DNA of 64,000 nucleotides from Sepioteuthis lessoniana (GCA_963585895.1 OY757911.1:89825293-89889292); one strand, 5' to 3'. Positions 1 through 11,015 are shown, counted from the stretch's first letter. The notes: generated by a model not told the origin, from the sequence alone. Translations and numbers: made by a program.

Positions 1-605
1 TAAACCATATTTAATGGTGAAACTCTAGTTCTGGTGTGCTAGAGAGTGTAGAGTACTCCTTCACTGTCATTACTTCCAGGTCCACATTGACTGGGAGTAG
101 TAGTAGCTGTTAGGGTCTCATCTATTGGTCAAATAGATGTTTGAAAATTGTTTATATTTAATAGAAATTCTTCAAATCATGTAATAGTGTATAAATTATT
201 TGTATTCAAAATAATTACTTGAAGCAATGATTTTTTATTACAGATTATTATCATTAGTTATATGAAACCATATAATTGCTTGCAAATTATTGGTGTTAGA
301 TAGAAATACTTGGAACCATACAACTGTGAGCAAATCAATGATGATTATTAAGTAGAACTGTTTACTTGAAATTATTTAACTCTGTATAAATCATTAGTAT
401 TAGATTGGAATACTTTAAACCATATAACTAGGTGCAAATTATTTGTATTAGATAGGAATACATGATATGATATAACTACTGCAAAAAACTTGTAAGAAAG
501 AGCAACACAAAAACAATGTAAGATAGAAACATACTATAAACTTGATTTTCTAAACTTCAGGTACCAAATAAGCCCAAACGGCTTGACATGCCATTTAAAT
601 CAATG
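1..605 (-). mobile_element. R1 repeat copy (5' end outside window)
   Basis: This is a non-coding interspersed repeat found more than ten times in the window. Read on the minus strand it has the R1 middle region (recognisable by the sequence around 'ggtccac' near 90), several degenerate internal units around 'aaccatataactgtgtgcaaa', and a 3' tail near 560-605 with the 'gacatgccattaaa' motif. No reading frame is kept. The family is recognised only by comparison with the other copies here; its class is unknown. Confidence 0.7.
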
Positions 606-650
606 AATCAATAAAAAAATTTGTTTATATAGTAACACAAGTCATTACAA

Positions 651-908
651 TTGGTTTTGTTTCATTTCTTTGTTTAATAGCATATCAAAATTTGTAAGTT
701 ATTCAATGCCAAAGCTATCCTTGTAGAAGACTAGTTGTGGTACTATTTAATCCATAGCTGGAGGGATAAGGGGGTTCATATCTTTCCCAAGAGTATTAGT
801 CCAAAAGTGAACATAATAGCATGATTGGAGTTTGAATTTGCTCACTATGATGTTGCAGTCCAATGTATTAGTCGCTATGGCACAGGGACTCTTACTCCAC
901 CCTATTAC
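651..908 (-). mobile_element. SINE-A copy
   Basis: A tRNA-derived SINE on the minus strand. The plus strand starts with the 3' tail (trace of 'gcatatcaa' and 'attcaatgccaaag' at about 680-710) and ends with a decayed tRNA-like head at 830-908. The middle block reads 'tttcccaagagtattagt'. Tail, middle and head occur in the same order as in the better copy at 23865-24109. Confidence 0.75.
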
Positions 909-1339
909 AATTGTCAAGAAAACGTAGTGTCACTTTTGTTCCACTAGAAGCTTATCAACAATCACCTCCTCACTTATCTCCTCTATTGTATAATTTTGAT
1001 AAATTTCGAGTCTTGGTTTATTTGCTATCAACCTCAACTCATCTGACACTTGATAAAATAAAAATCTCCACTTATAATTGATTCTTCAAAATACAGTCTC
1101 TATAAATTGACAATGTTTTATTTAAGTCAATTTTTTTATTTTTCTTAAAATAAAAAAGCTGTTGTTTATGTTCTCTAATCTTCCTTGTTAAAACCAATAA
1201 ATGAAAATGTGCCAATTTTGACAAAATCTTTTAAAAAATAGTCACAATACAAACTAAAGTGATCTTTTTTTATGAAGTTAGTAAACACTAAATGGAGGCA
1301 TTAGTAGATGAGTACTTGCTACTGAAACCTATATATATC

Positions 1340-1425
1340 TTTTTGGGACCAAGAAGTATAGGGCAATGGTTTGCTAGACTAGCTCCTTAACCATTACACT
1401 ATCTGATCCTGGTTATTTTAGTAAC
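1340..1425 (-). mobile_element. SINE-D-like tRNA fragment
   Basis: The reverse strand has an A-box-like 'tagtgtaatggttaagga' with partial flanking similarity to the SINE-D copies near 60547. It is short and decayed, so assignment is tentative. Confidence 0.35.
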
Positions 1426-1544
1426 TGAATAATCTTGGTAAAGATAAAAAGTAAACTTCCCTGCAGTAGATATCTTGGTGTTACATAACCTGTTTACTTC
1501 CAAGTTGTGATAGTATATAGGAAATTAAAAAAAGACAGGCTGTA

Positions 1545-2215
1545 TAATTCTTCCAGAACAGTTGGCTAGGACTGTAGAATACACCGACTGCATCTCTACA
1601 GAGGGGTAAGACCTTCACCCCAATGAGTGTACTGGATATGACACTAAACCATCCGATAGCAAGGCTCCAATTCTGGAGCTCTGGGAAATGTGGAGTACTC
1701 CTTCATTGCCATTACTCTTAGGTCCATTCTGACCCAGAGTGGTACAAGCTGTTAGGGTCCAATCTATGGCTTAAATAGAACTGTTTGACCATTTAACTGT
1801 GTGCAAATAAATGGCTGATGTTAAATTAAATTGTTAGTGTAACATAGCAATGCTTAAAACTATTTAACTGTGTGCAAATAAAACTATTGGTATAGCAATA
1901 CTTGAAGTCATTTAAATGTGTGCAAATAAATGATTAATACTAAATAGAATTATTCATATTAGATAGGAATACTTGAAACCATTTAACTGTGTGCAAAAAC
2001 TATTGGTATTACATAGCAATACTTAAAACCATTTAAGTGTGAGTAAATAAATCTATTAGTGTGGGCAATACTTGAAATCACTTCACTGTATGCAAACAAA
2101 TGACTTATTAGTGTTATATAGCAATACTTGAAACCATTTAACTGTCTGCAAACAATAGGAATACTTGTATGCAAACAAATTAGCTCTAACTCCTTTAAAA
2201 TAAAATTACCTACAA
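1545..2215 (-). mobile_element. R1 repeat copy with long internal tandem block
   Basis: The 5' end on the plus strand reads 'gtagaatacaccgactgcat', the standard R1 5' end. From about 1780 to 2200 it carries about six degenerate units of 60-70 bp, each containing a form of 'aaccatttaactgtgtgcaa'. Other copies have two to four units, so unit number varies between insertions. No coding capacity is seen. Confidence 0.8.
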
Positions 2216-2228
2216 ACTATTCACAAAC

Positions 2229-2428
2229 CGGACAGTGGCATAATGGTTAGAGTGTTCGTCAATGGCTCAGGAGACCTGGGTTCAATCCCAGGTCAAGTCA
2301 TACCAAAGACTCAAAAAATAGTACTTGATGCCTCCTTGCTTAACACTCAGCTTTATAAGGTATGGATCAAGGGTAAAGTGGAGCAATCCAGGGAAAGGAG
2401 TAGCGCCCTCCCCTACACCTTGGTGTAG
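2229..2428 (+). mobile_element. SINE-C, 5' portion (interrupted)
   Basis: A tRNA-derived SINE with an A-box-like 'tggcataatggttagagtg' and a B-box-like 'gggttcaatccca', followed by the SINE-C body ('gtacttgatgcc' and 'ggagcaatccaggg'). It stops at 'ttggtgtag' at 2428, where a SINE-B is inserted. The 3' remainder resumes at 2701. Confidence 0.85.
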
Positions 2429-2694
2429 TCCTATTTACCAACCCCTCCACTCGGGCAGGATATGACACAAGGTCAATTTTTAAGCAGAGTTTGACAGGTT
2501 TGAATTCAGAGTTTTCCTTCTCCTAGACTAGTTGCCTCACCAAGGCTGAAGAACCTAGTCTGCCTTACTATTTACCCATAGCTGGAGGGAGAATAATTGG
2601 ATTCATACCTTTCCCAAGGGTATTAGTGCTATGTGAAATGCAATCAGTCTCGTCCAGGATTTGAACTTGAGTCGCCGTGTCCATTTCCTACGAC
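2429..2694 (-). mobile_element. SINE-B copy nested in SINE-C
   Basis: A minus-strand SINE-B. The plus strand opens with its 3' end ('tatttaccaacccctccact') and closes near the tRNA-like region ('aggatttgaacttgagtcgc'), with the A box missing. It lies inside a SINE-C and is bounded by 'gtgtag' on both sides (2423-2428 and 2695-2700), a likely 6 bp target-site duplication. Confidence 0.85.
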
Positions 2695-2700
2695 GTGTAG

Positions 2701-2765
2701 TAGCTATTGAAAAGGGAACCTTCAGGTCACCCTCGACTGCGGTCACCAACTTTACTTACTTTATT
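2701..2765 (+). mobile_element. SINE-C, 3' remainder
   Basis: The sequence 'tagctattgaaaagggaacc' continues exactly where SINE-C stopped at 2428, as shown by the unbroken copy at 8365-8610. It ends in 'ccaactttacttact'. Confidence 0.8.
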
Positions 2766-3025
2766 CACTTACAGATCCTATATATAACTATTTAACTGTG
2801 ATCAACTGTGCCTTCACCTTTCATACAACAAATGTTTTTGGTTGCTTCCATTATGCCATTATGTCCCAGTTTTAACTCATAAAGCATGAGTGAAGCAATG
2901 CACAACATGGCAGCACACCAACTACCACAATACTACCAATCATAACAGATACCTCCCAGAGCTTGAACTGCTTCATTCACATGATATACAGATGGCAAAC
3001 TAGCACATATTGAAATATTACAAAA

Positions 3026-3151
3026 CTTTTGACTCACCTGAGTAAAAACAATTAAAGTACATATTCCCTTTTGACTCACCCTAATAAAAACAATTAAAGT
3101 ACATATTCCCTTTTGACTCACCCTAATAAAAATAATTAAAGTACATATTCA
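3026..3151. repeat. 42 bp tandem repeat, 3 copies
   Basis: Three adjacent 42 bp units start at 3026, 3068 and 3110, each beginning 'cttttgactcacc'. Units two and three differ at about two bases, and the first is slightly more diverged. No gene overlaps it. Confidence 0.9.
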
Positions 3152-3799
3152 CTTCATAGTCATCATTATCACTATTACACTCTAAGTCAAATCTCATTGT
3201 GATTCATAATTTTTTCATCATGGTCAAAATAGAACAACCTGGAGGTTGTTTGAGGTCACTGACTGGTGGACATAGCAGTGAGTAATCACATGATAAAGAA
3301 TGACGCCATGGACACTTTCTCAACTCCATATAAATAATACCTAGCATTTCTCAATGGACTTGTTCTCAATAGCCAGTCCCGGATATCAGTCAGAACATAT
3401 CCTTTTGGGACCAAGCCCCCTTATCTCACATACATACTAAAGGATAGTCCAAAATAAGTTATCCATGAACTTAACAAGAACTTAACACCATAAAAAAGAC
3501 ATTCAATGACTTAGCTCCTTTGTAAGCCCTCTGAATTAATATACATTTCTGCATATAAATTCCATCCCATTTGTTGATTCTATTGTTATTTCTTACGATT
3601 TCTTCCACCCCCTGATAATTAGCAGTCAGTATGACATTAATGGTCATCAAGTTGCCTCTCTTCTCTTTTTCCCATGTTATCATAGATGAATATAACATTA
3701 CTATTCAAAATCATCACCCTCTCCAAATCATTATGGAAGCATGCATATGGCATAGCAATTATCAGAGAAAATGAATACAGTGAGCTAAGTTAAAATCCT

Positions 3800-3990
3800 T
3801 GACCAGACTGTTTGCATTTCACTTTGCACTAATGCTTTTAAGAAATGCATGAAGCCATCTTTTTTTTTTCTCCAAGCAATGTGTAAATAAGTAGGGCTGA
3901 CTGAGTTCTTTAACCTTGATATGACAATCAGTCTAAGAGAAGGAAACTTAGAATTCAAACTGGCTGATATCCACTTAAAAATTGTGTTAC
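3800..3990 (+). mobile_element. SINE-B fragment, degenerate
   Basis: SINE-B body pieces appear in order: 'cactttgcactaatgc', then 'ctgagttctttaacctt', then 'gaattcaaactgg' and a relic of 'aaaaattgacctt'. The tRNA head is missing or unrecognisable. Confidence 0.55.
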
Positions 3991-4129
3991 ATCTTAACCA
4001 TAATAGATAAGTTTGGTAAACAAGACCCCAATGATTTTAGTTAAGGAGGTTCATTAAATTATTTTTATACAACTGAGACAAGTAAATATAGTTTAATAGT
4101 AAATCCTTAATAGTAAACCTCCTTTGTTA

Positions 4130-4920
4130 AATCAACAGCATTAGGAAACACAAATTTTTTCCCTGTAAATTATGTGCTATTTTTTAATTGCTTATTTTCT
4201 GAAAGTATAGAAAATGGCCATTATTTCCTTCAAACTTTGCTCTTGTGCCCTAGATAATGAAATTTAGAAATTAATCTTTTTTCTATATAAAAACAGGCAA
4301 ATTTAGGCATTTTCATTTACATTAAAATTTACATTCATTTATGCTAAAGTTATACAAAAATAAACAAAAATATTTAGAATTTTTTTTTAAGTCAACTGAA
4401 ATGTTAATAATTTTCTTCTTTCAGCCCCCAAATATAGTATTTCATTATGTTTTGTTATATATTTCTTGGTAGTAGTGTTTAAAGTCCAGTATATCATAAC
4501 AGAAGCACTCACCTTGCTTCTCTGAGCATGCTTTCATTTTGTCTTTGAATTTATCAAGATGAATATAAAAGACATAGGCTTTTAGAGGCATCTTGCAGCT
4601 CATTTTTATTCACTAGAATCTTAACCAGTTCCACATAATTTTTTGCCTTCTGATTGCCCAAAAGCCACAAACCATTGTGAGAAATCTGTCTCAAGCTTCT
4701 TTTTCCTTCCTTCTGAGCTTCTACAGAAATTCTGTGTAGTCCATTATATTCTTTATCTTCCAGTGAAGACACCAGCTTTGACCTATTACTAATGAGTCAA
4801 TTTGAAAACTTAATTACCCAAGTCACAAAAGCAAACTTTGAAGAAAAAATGTGACTTTCCCATTTACTTTAGACATAAGCTATTGAGAAATAACATTTTC
4901 TGCCCAGGAACAAGAGGGAG
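4130..4920. repeat. Old diverged repeat, similar to 56270-57240
   Basis: Two blocks here (4170-4280 and 4860-4910) match 56280-56390 and 57175-57230 in the same order at roughly 75-80 percent by eye. The second copy is split by an R1. This is either an old duplicated segment or a low-copy mobile element. The middle of this copy holds the reading frame at 4554-4772, which I do not see in the other copy. Confidence 0.5.
4510..4772 (-). pseudogene. Decayed coding-like segment, function unknown
   Basis: The minus strand has an open stretch of 72 codons (4554-4772) with ordinary protein-like composition, including 'RQISHNGLWLLGN' and 'KNYVELVKILVN'. Just downstream a second frame continues plausibly as 'MPLKAYVFYIHLDKF', ending at a consensus donor (gcaag/gtgag) near 4511. 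The frame switch suggests a 1-base indel in a once-coding segment, or two unrelated open stretches. It lies within an older repeated segment. No family was recognised. It could also be chance. Confidence 0.3.
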
Positions 4921-5242
4921 TAAAAATTTTGTACATAGTTAAAAAAGAAAGAATAAAAAATATAAATTTCAAAAAATTTATGTCAATCTTCTGCTTCCCT
5001 GTGGATGAATAAAAATTGATTGAAAAAGATGATAAATAAAAAAAAATCTTTTTGGTTCAGATGAAAGTTTTCCATAAAAAATTTAAAACATAAAAAGGAA
5101 TGAAAATTATTTAAAATAAAGTATGATAAAATTAGGATTTTGTATTTTAGTTTGTTAACTGGAAAATTATGAAAAATAACTTTAAAATTAGGGTAATAAA
5201 AAAATTGAATAGATTTTAAACTTATCAAAAATCTAATTCATT

Positions 5243-5580
5243 ATTGGTTGGTTGGTTGGTTGGTTGGTTTTTATTACCTGTCATTTCTCATTAGGTTATT
5301 TAATGTCAAACTCTTTTGTTTTTGCAATTATATGATTTCAAGTAACTAATCATTGTAAGCAATTACAGCTTCAATAATTCTTAGTACAGATAATTTGTAT
5401 ATATAGTTTCAAATATTCCTATCTAATACTAATAATTTTCAACTATACTACCACTCTTGATCAGAGTGGCCCTGGAATAATAGCAACAAAGGGATAAGTT
5501 CACACTTCCCAAATCCCCAGAACTGGAGCCTCATCACCAGTTGTAGCTCAGTATCATATCTAGGACATAATATTATCAAT
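5243..5580 (+). mobile_element. R1 repeat copy, begins with TGGT microsatellite
   Basis: The left end is a TTGG run (5245-5268). It is followed by an R1 tail ('ggttatttaatgtcaaa'), several internal units and the R1 middle ('gatcagagtggccctgg'). Orientation is plus if defined by the tail at the left, as for other copies listed as plus. Confidence 0.65.
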
Positions 5581-6224
5581 TGGAATATATAATAAAATTA
5601 TAGACAAGTGTTATTTAATAACAGTCTCTCTTAAGAGAGACTATCTGACTGTGAAAGAAGGAAATGTACTCTTCATTCATTACCCTTTAGGATAGATATT
5701 TACTTAGCTTAGGGCTAAGTGAGCTGTGGCTGGGTAGAGGAGAATGTTATATACCAAATAACTAAATTGAAATAGCTTTCCTACCAAAAAAATCAGCATT
5801 GAAATTTTGGCTTTAATCTGAGCTTGAACACCAGTAAGAAAAATACATTTATCTGAGCCCACAGTTAGGCTTTACCATCTCTCAAGATATCTCAATATTT
5901 ATCAGATTCAAATAGATTTTCATGAATTTTAAATCATAAAATTTTGTACAGACCTGGAATAAAGCTAATTTATTCAAGTAGTAATTAAGAAGGAATCCTT
6001 GTTTTTCCTTTTTTAAAACAAAGAACAAATAAAACTTGAAAGTAGGTGGGAGTCACACCGAATATAACATATAATAACATTGCTGTAATCATTTAAATTT
6101 ATCTATAGAAATAACTTTCAGCAATCCAAGGGGAATAACTTCTTACACATTGTTGAATTCGCTCTTTCATGAACTGGCAATTTCAGATATGAAGTTGTTT
6201 TAAATTTGCCAACTTTTGAGTTTT

Positions 6225-6330
6225 AGTTATTTACTACACTTAGCTTAGTTTTGACACAATGTCTCTAATATAGAGCACCCAGTGAGAATCGAATCTGGTA
6301 CTCAATGATCTCTAAGTCTGTAGAAATTAT
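6225..6330 (-). mobile_element. SINE-D copy
   Basis: The reverse strand has a B-box-like 'gattcgattctcactgggtg' and the 'ctaagctaagt' tail also seen at 60547-60665. It is short, about 100 bp, and consists of a tRNA-like head with a minimal tail. Confidence 0.6.
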
Positions 6331-6848
6331 TTTTAAATTTGAAGTTGCAAAGAATTGAGGAATTAGCAGCTTAGGAATATGTGACCTTCAAACATATTTT
6401 ATGCTCATTATAGAAGTTGTATTTTCAAACTATACCTGTAAAAGTAAAAAGTTACTTCTTTTATCAAATTCTTGGGTAATTTTGAGAGATTAAAAAAAAA
6501 AAGAAAATATTGATTTGATTTGATGACAAAGACAATTTTCTGGGAAAAAAGTTTTGTAATTATATTTATTTAAATATAATTTATAACAGCATAATTTTTT
6601 TTCTTACTGAATTCGATATTGACTTTGATGGCCATTAGGAACTGGATTTATGTAATCCTAGAAATGTCCTGGACACTAGAAACCATTAGACGGTCTCTTA
6701 TAACATATAAATGGCAATAAGATGTCATAGAAATAAAATATACATGATTGATATCAGTAAGAAGAATTTTTATAAATTGATTTAACCCCCCCCCCAATAA
6801 ATGAGATCCTCTTGATTAAATTTCAATCTATAATTCTATTTGTTTCAG

Positions 6849-7028
6849 AATTTGTGGGCTGGGCACAGCTAATGGTTGGTTCCTGCGTATAAACACTCGT
6901 GTCCACATTGACCAAGTGATTGAAGGTTTTGCTCAGCACTGCGCTTATATGGATCGACTGGAGATCCAATGGGATCCAGACACAATCCGATTCAGTGATA
7001 AAAGCAACAAATTTGTTGATCACATTCG
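6849..7028 (+). CDS. Penultimate coding exon of a conserved LRR/F-box-type gene
   Basis: An 180 bp exon flanked by a clean acceptor (ttctatttgtttcag/A) and donor (CG/gtaagc). Frame: ATT at 6850 starts codon 1 of this exon, and the last two bases CG join the A at 16509 to complete an Arg codon, so the intron is phase 2. The product includes 'RVHIDQVIEGFAQHC' and 'RLEIQWDPDTIRFSDKS'. The hydrophobic spacing and polar turns resemble a leucine-rich-repeat or F-box/LRR C-terminal region. I cannot name the gene. FBXO38- or FBXO39-like proteins were considered but not confirmed. Earlier exons must lie upstream; none was recognised in 1-6848. Exon structure is well supported and family identity is weak. 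Confidence 0.85.
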
Positions 7029-7429
7029 GTAAGCATAATTTACATTTTTTTTTAAATTTCTTTTGTTTTCAATAATTCCTATCAATGAGGATTTTTTAAA
7101 ATTCAATATTGAAAATTTGTATTTTAATAAATTCTCAGAATTTATCTCAAGAAGGAAACTTTAAACTTTGCTTGTTGTTTCATGAGTATAAGTGTTTGGA
7201 TGTTATTGTAGTGCTCATACTATAAAAATGTTTAAGCAATAATGAATGAAAGTAAATCAAGAAATATATGTTGATTGTGAATCAATGTTTTTCAAAATTT
7301 CTTTCTTCTTTTGTTAAAAAAAAAGTCTAATAAATAAGTTTTTGGGAGAAAAGGGTTGTCAATTTTCTTCTGTTTTGTGGTGTTCTCTTTTTCTTTCAAG
7401 ACAAGATTCCTCTTTTTCTTTAACAGATA

Positions 7430-7540
7430 TAATAATGAGTGCCTTCCATAGTCTAATAGTTTGCTTTACAAGTCATTAGTGTTGTGATTTTGATCCTCAC
7501 TGTATTTCTCTTATGCAGCCTTGCACTCAATAAAGAACTA
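7430..7540 (+). mobile_element. SINE-D fragment
   Basis: The segment 'tctaatagtttgctttacaa' followed by 'gattttgatcctcactg' aligns with the A-to-B-box part of SINE-D at 60547. It lies in the intron 0.4 kb after the 6849 exon. Confidence 0.5.
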
Positions 7541-7571
7541 TTAAACTTAGAATATAGAAATAATTGATATC

Positions 7572-7880
7572 ATTGTTGAGGGTCCCTCCAGCTATGAGTA
7601 AAATAATAGGACAGGCTGAGGTCTCTAGCCTTAGCAGGCAACCAGTCTACGAGAAGTATAATTCTGAATTGAAAACCAAGAGCTGGAATCGACTAGGGCA
7701 GTTCAATATTGTCTTCAGCCCTTGTTCTAGCAACCCCTGGAGCAACACTGGTGCCTCGTTCTCTTGACTCATTTCTTAGGCAGCATGGAGAGGAGCAATG
7801 ACCAATCTTTTCTTCAACTTTGTCTAGATCCTGAACCATAATCTTACAGGACTAATGGATCCTACTATATCTGAGAGAAC
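7572..7880 (+). mobile_element. SINE-B-like fragment with a different 3' part
   Basis: The left part matches the SINE-B middle ('ccagctatgagtaaaataat', 'ggcaaccagtctacgagaag'). After about 7680 it departs from SINE-B ('gagctggaatcgactaggg', 'caacccctggagcaaca'). This may be a different SINE subfamily sharing a central domain, or a chimera. The open frame across it is not a gene. Confidence 0.5.
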
Positions 7881-7904
7881 AATGATCAGTGTTTAAATCC
7901 AGGT

Positions 7905-8188
7905 GGAGGTGCCCGTGGTGCAATGGTTATCATCGCAGGATATGGACACGGCGACACAAGTTCAAATCCTGGACGAGACTGATTGCATTTCACATAGCAC
8001 TAATACCCTTGGGAAAGGTATGAATCCAAAATATTCTCTCTCCAGCAATGGGTAAAACAGACTAGGTTCTTCAGCCTTGGTGAGGCAACTAGTCTAGGAG
8101 AAGGAAAACTCTGAATTCAAACCTGTTAAACTCCGCTTAAAAATTGACCTTGTGTCATATCCTGCCTGAGCGGAGGGGTTGGGTAAAT
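7905..8188 (+). mobile_element. SINE-B, full-length, with 23 bp target-site duplication
   Basis: The best SINE-B in the window, about 284 bp. The head reads 'ggaggtgcccgtggtgcaat' with an A-box-like 'tggtgcaatggttatc' and a B-box-like 'agttcaaatcc'. The body includes 'cccttgggaaaggtatgaat', and the 3' end reads 'ggaggggttgggtaaat'. It is flanked by direct repeats 7882-7904 and 8189-8211 (atgatcagtg...ccaggt, one mismatch in 23). The long duplication and tRNA head support LINE-driven retroposition. It lies in the last intron of the plus-strand gene, in the sense orientation. Confidence 0.92.
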
Positions 8189-8364
8189 ATGATCAGTGTT
8201 TAAGTCCAGGTAAAAGTCAGGATCTTAATTGTTAATTTTCTTGGTAGATCCTCTCCTTCTGGAAAGTGAGTGAAACAAAATATTCCTACCCCTCAGTCCC
8301 ACCCATCAATATCATACTAAGCTAAGCTTACTGCTTTGTTGGTGGGGCTTAGAATATGCTTACT

Positions 8365-8610
8365 GTATTGACCTAATGAGTAGAGTGTTCGCCAATGGTC
8401 TGGGAGAATGAGGTTCAATCCCAGGTTGAGTCATATCATACTTGATGCCGCCTTGCTAAGCACTCAGCACTATAAGGTGAGGATCAAGGGCATAGTGGAG
8501 CAATCCAGAGAATGGAGTAGTGCCCTCCTCTATACCTCGGTGTAGTTGCTATTGAAAAGGGAGCCTTTGGGTCACTCTTGACTAAGGTCACCAATTTTAC
8601 TTTACTTATT
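8365..8610 (+). mobile_element. SINE-C copy, uninterrupted
   Basis: The head reads 'ctaatgagtagagtgttcgc' and the B box 'gaggttcaatcccagg'. The body has 'tacttgatgccgccttgct' and the 3' end 'aaggtcaccaattttac'. It serves as the reference for the split copy at 2229-2765. Confidence 0.85.
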
Positions 8611-8611
8611 C

Positions 8612-8952
8612 TCTACAAAAGGGTAAGATCCTCCTCCAAACAAAGGGGTGTCCTGGATATGACACTAAACTGCATCTGAGGTAAGGCTCCAGTTCTAGAG
8701 ATCTGGGGAGTGTAAAGTACCCTTTCTTTGCCATTACTCCTAGGTCCACTCTGAGTGGGAGAAGTAGTACTTATTAGAGTTCATTATATGAATTAGTAGA
8801 TCAGTTTAAAAATTATTTGTATTTGATAAGACTGAAAAAACAACTTTCAGAAACAACTATAAAAATTGTAAATATGAATTTACAGTGAATGTGATTTTCT
8901 AACCTCTTGGCATGAAATAACCCAAGGTGGGTTCACATGCAATTTAAACAAT
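8612..8952 (-). mobile_element. R1 repeat copy, short
   Basis: Starts with the R1 5' region ('gggtaagatcctcctcc', 'ggatatgacactaaactgca') and ends with a hairpin tail 'ggcatgaaataaccc'. It has fewer internal units than the 1545 copy. Confidence 0.75.
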
Positions 8953-9726
8953 CAATCATAAGCTTAGTAAATAGTATTTTGAATACTGATCTTCAAGGCA
9001 GGCAGGCAGGCAGGTTGTCCCCACCTAGTAGACTGATACATCATCATCTTCATCTTCATTTAGTCTTGTATAGGATTAAACTAAACTTAGTAAATATATT
9101 TGTTCATATTCTTCTTCTCAATAGAAAAAAAAAGCGCCAAAATTAAAGATAATATTTAGATTTGTTTTCTTTTCAAACAGAATGTATATTCCAAACATTT
9201 CCTTGCATTCCATTCAGGATCTTCTCTTTTAATGCCAAAGATACAAGAAAGATGTCAATATCTGCTAATACAACCATTTAGCCAATGTTTGATTGACAAG
9301 CTATAATCATAATAACAACAACAATCTGAGTATTTAGGTCCTTCTTTTTAACAAGTTGACTGTTGCAATATAAACAATATCAAAATGTTGGAATGTGACA
9401 CTCACAGCTCAATTACAATATCATGCATCAATAAGAATGTATTATAATGTTTCTGACAGTTATAAAGTGTATATTCACAGTTTATTCACCATAACATTAA
9501 TTCATTATGGAAAATAAATAAGATGTGAAAATCAATTTGGAGCCGTGTTTATATATTTATGATTAAATTTCATACTGTACAAGCTTCATTCAATTGACAA
9601 TTGACATTGCTATTAAAACCTCACAGACAGTTGTCACATTTTAGAATATTTCTTCTTTTTTTCCTAAAATCAATTTTTTCTGAATCATTATCAAATAAAT
9701 GAATATATAAGCATTCCAACAAATTG

Positions 9727-10290
9727 TGACCCATTTGGCTGGGGCTGAAGAATACACCAACTGCATCTCTGCAGAGGGGTAAGACTCCCCCAATGAGTGT
9801 CCTGTTTATGACTCTAAACAATCTAATGGTGAGGCTACAGTAATGTTGAAGCTTGGGGGAATGCGGAATATCCCTTTATTGCCATTGCTCCCATGTCTAC
9901 TCTAACCTGGAATAGTAGGTCCTATGTATGGGTCAAATAGAACTGACATTTAAACTGTGTACTTAAACTGAATTGTTTGAAATAGAACTGTTTTTACATT
10001 TAACTGTGTGTAAATAAATGACTGATGTTTAATTGAATTATTAGTGATACATAGCAATACTTGAAAACATTAAACTGAGTGCAAACAAATGATTTATATT
10101 ACATAGAATTGTTCATATTAAATAGAAATAAGTGAAACCATTTAACTGTATGAAAAAAAATGAGTGCAGATTTGTTTAAAGATGTTATCTATAAAATGTG
10201 TTTAGAAATCATACATATTTAATATATTTGATAAAAAGGATTTGGTATTAAATAACCTACAAGGGTTTATATGCCATTAAACTAAACCAA
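9727..10290 (-). mobile_element. R1 repeat copy
   Basis: The 5' end is 'gaagaatacaccaactgcat' and the internal units contain 'catttaactgtgtg'. The tail at 10240-10290 has 'ttggtattaaataacc' and 'tatatgccattaaac'. The whole family pattern is present. Confidence 0.8.
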
Positions 10291-10369
10291 ACCAACAAAT
10301 TGGTTTTCATGGCTTATTTTTCTTTCATTTTGTTGGATATTCTATCAATATATTTATTCAAACAACAAC

Positions 10370-10374
<5 letters not shown>

Positions 10375-10416
<42 letters not shown>

Positions 10417-10417
10417 A
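10375..10417. repeat. (TCA)n microsatellite
   Basis: About 14 perfect TCA units, within the last intron of the plus-strand gene. Confidence 0.95.
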
Positions 10418-10707
10418 GATATGCTGACAGGTTAGAGTTCCCTGACAAAGAGTCATAAAAATCTTTTGGTTGCTGTTTTTTTTTCTTCCTAAATAGAGGC
10501 TATGAGGCTAGTTGATTATTTGTGCTTCTTGTCATAGATGTGACCTGGTATTTTTCAAGGGAAGAAAATACACCAGGGGGTCAAAAAAACCTCAAAAAGT
10601 TTATGCTTACACTTTTAAACTTTAAGTTTTAACTAGTATAAGTCAAACTGTGCCTTTTTATCTTAATAATGGTTTAGATTTTAATCTTACATACTTCAAC
10701 AATATAT

Positions 10708-10716
10708 GTATATATA

Positions 10717-10756
<40 letters not shown>
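10708..10756. repeat. (AT)n microsatellite
   Basis: About 24 AT units with minor interruptions. Similar AT runs occur at 15624-15660, 15862-15917, 17636-17671, 17874-17906, 18190-18236 and 40208-40232. Confidence 0.95.
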
Positions 10757-10760
<4 letters not shown>

Positions 10761-10769
10761 AAGGTTAAC

Positions 10770-11015
10770 TGATCATAGTCAAGGGCAACCCGATGGTTCC
10801 CTTTTCAATAGCTATTACACCAAGGTGTAGGGAAGGGCCCTACTCCTTTCTCTGGATTGCTCCACTTTACCCTCGATACATACCTTATAATGCTGAGGGT
10901 TAAGCAAGGAAGTGTCAAGTACCATTTTTTGAGTTTTTGGTATAACTCAACCTGGGATTGAACCCTGGTCTCCTGGTGAATATTCTACCCACTAGGCCAA
11001 TGGACTGGTAATGTT
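10770..11015 (-). mobile_element. SINE-C copy
   Basis: The plus strand shows the reverse of SINE-C: 'cccttttcaatagctattac', then 'ctggattgctccactttacc', then the B box as 'gggattgaaccctgg' and a decayed A box near 11000. Confidence 0.85.

Noticed and set aside
1780..2200. CRISPR-like array of spaced repeats
   Set aside because: The units are degenerate, contiguous and part of the R1 retroposon in an animal genome.
2229..2300. Functional tRNA gene
   Set aside because: A and B boxes are present but continue into a SINE-C body; no cloverleaf with an acceptor stem is seen. The same holds for the other tRNA-like heads.
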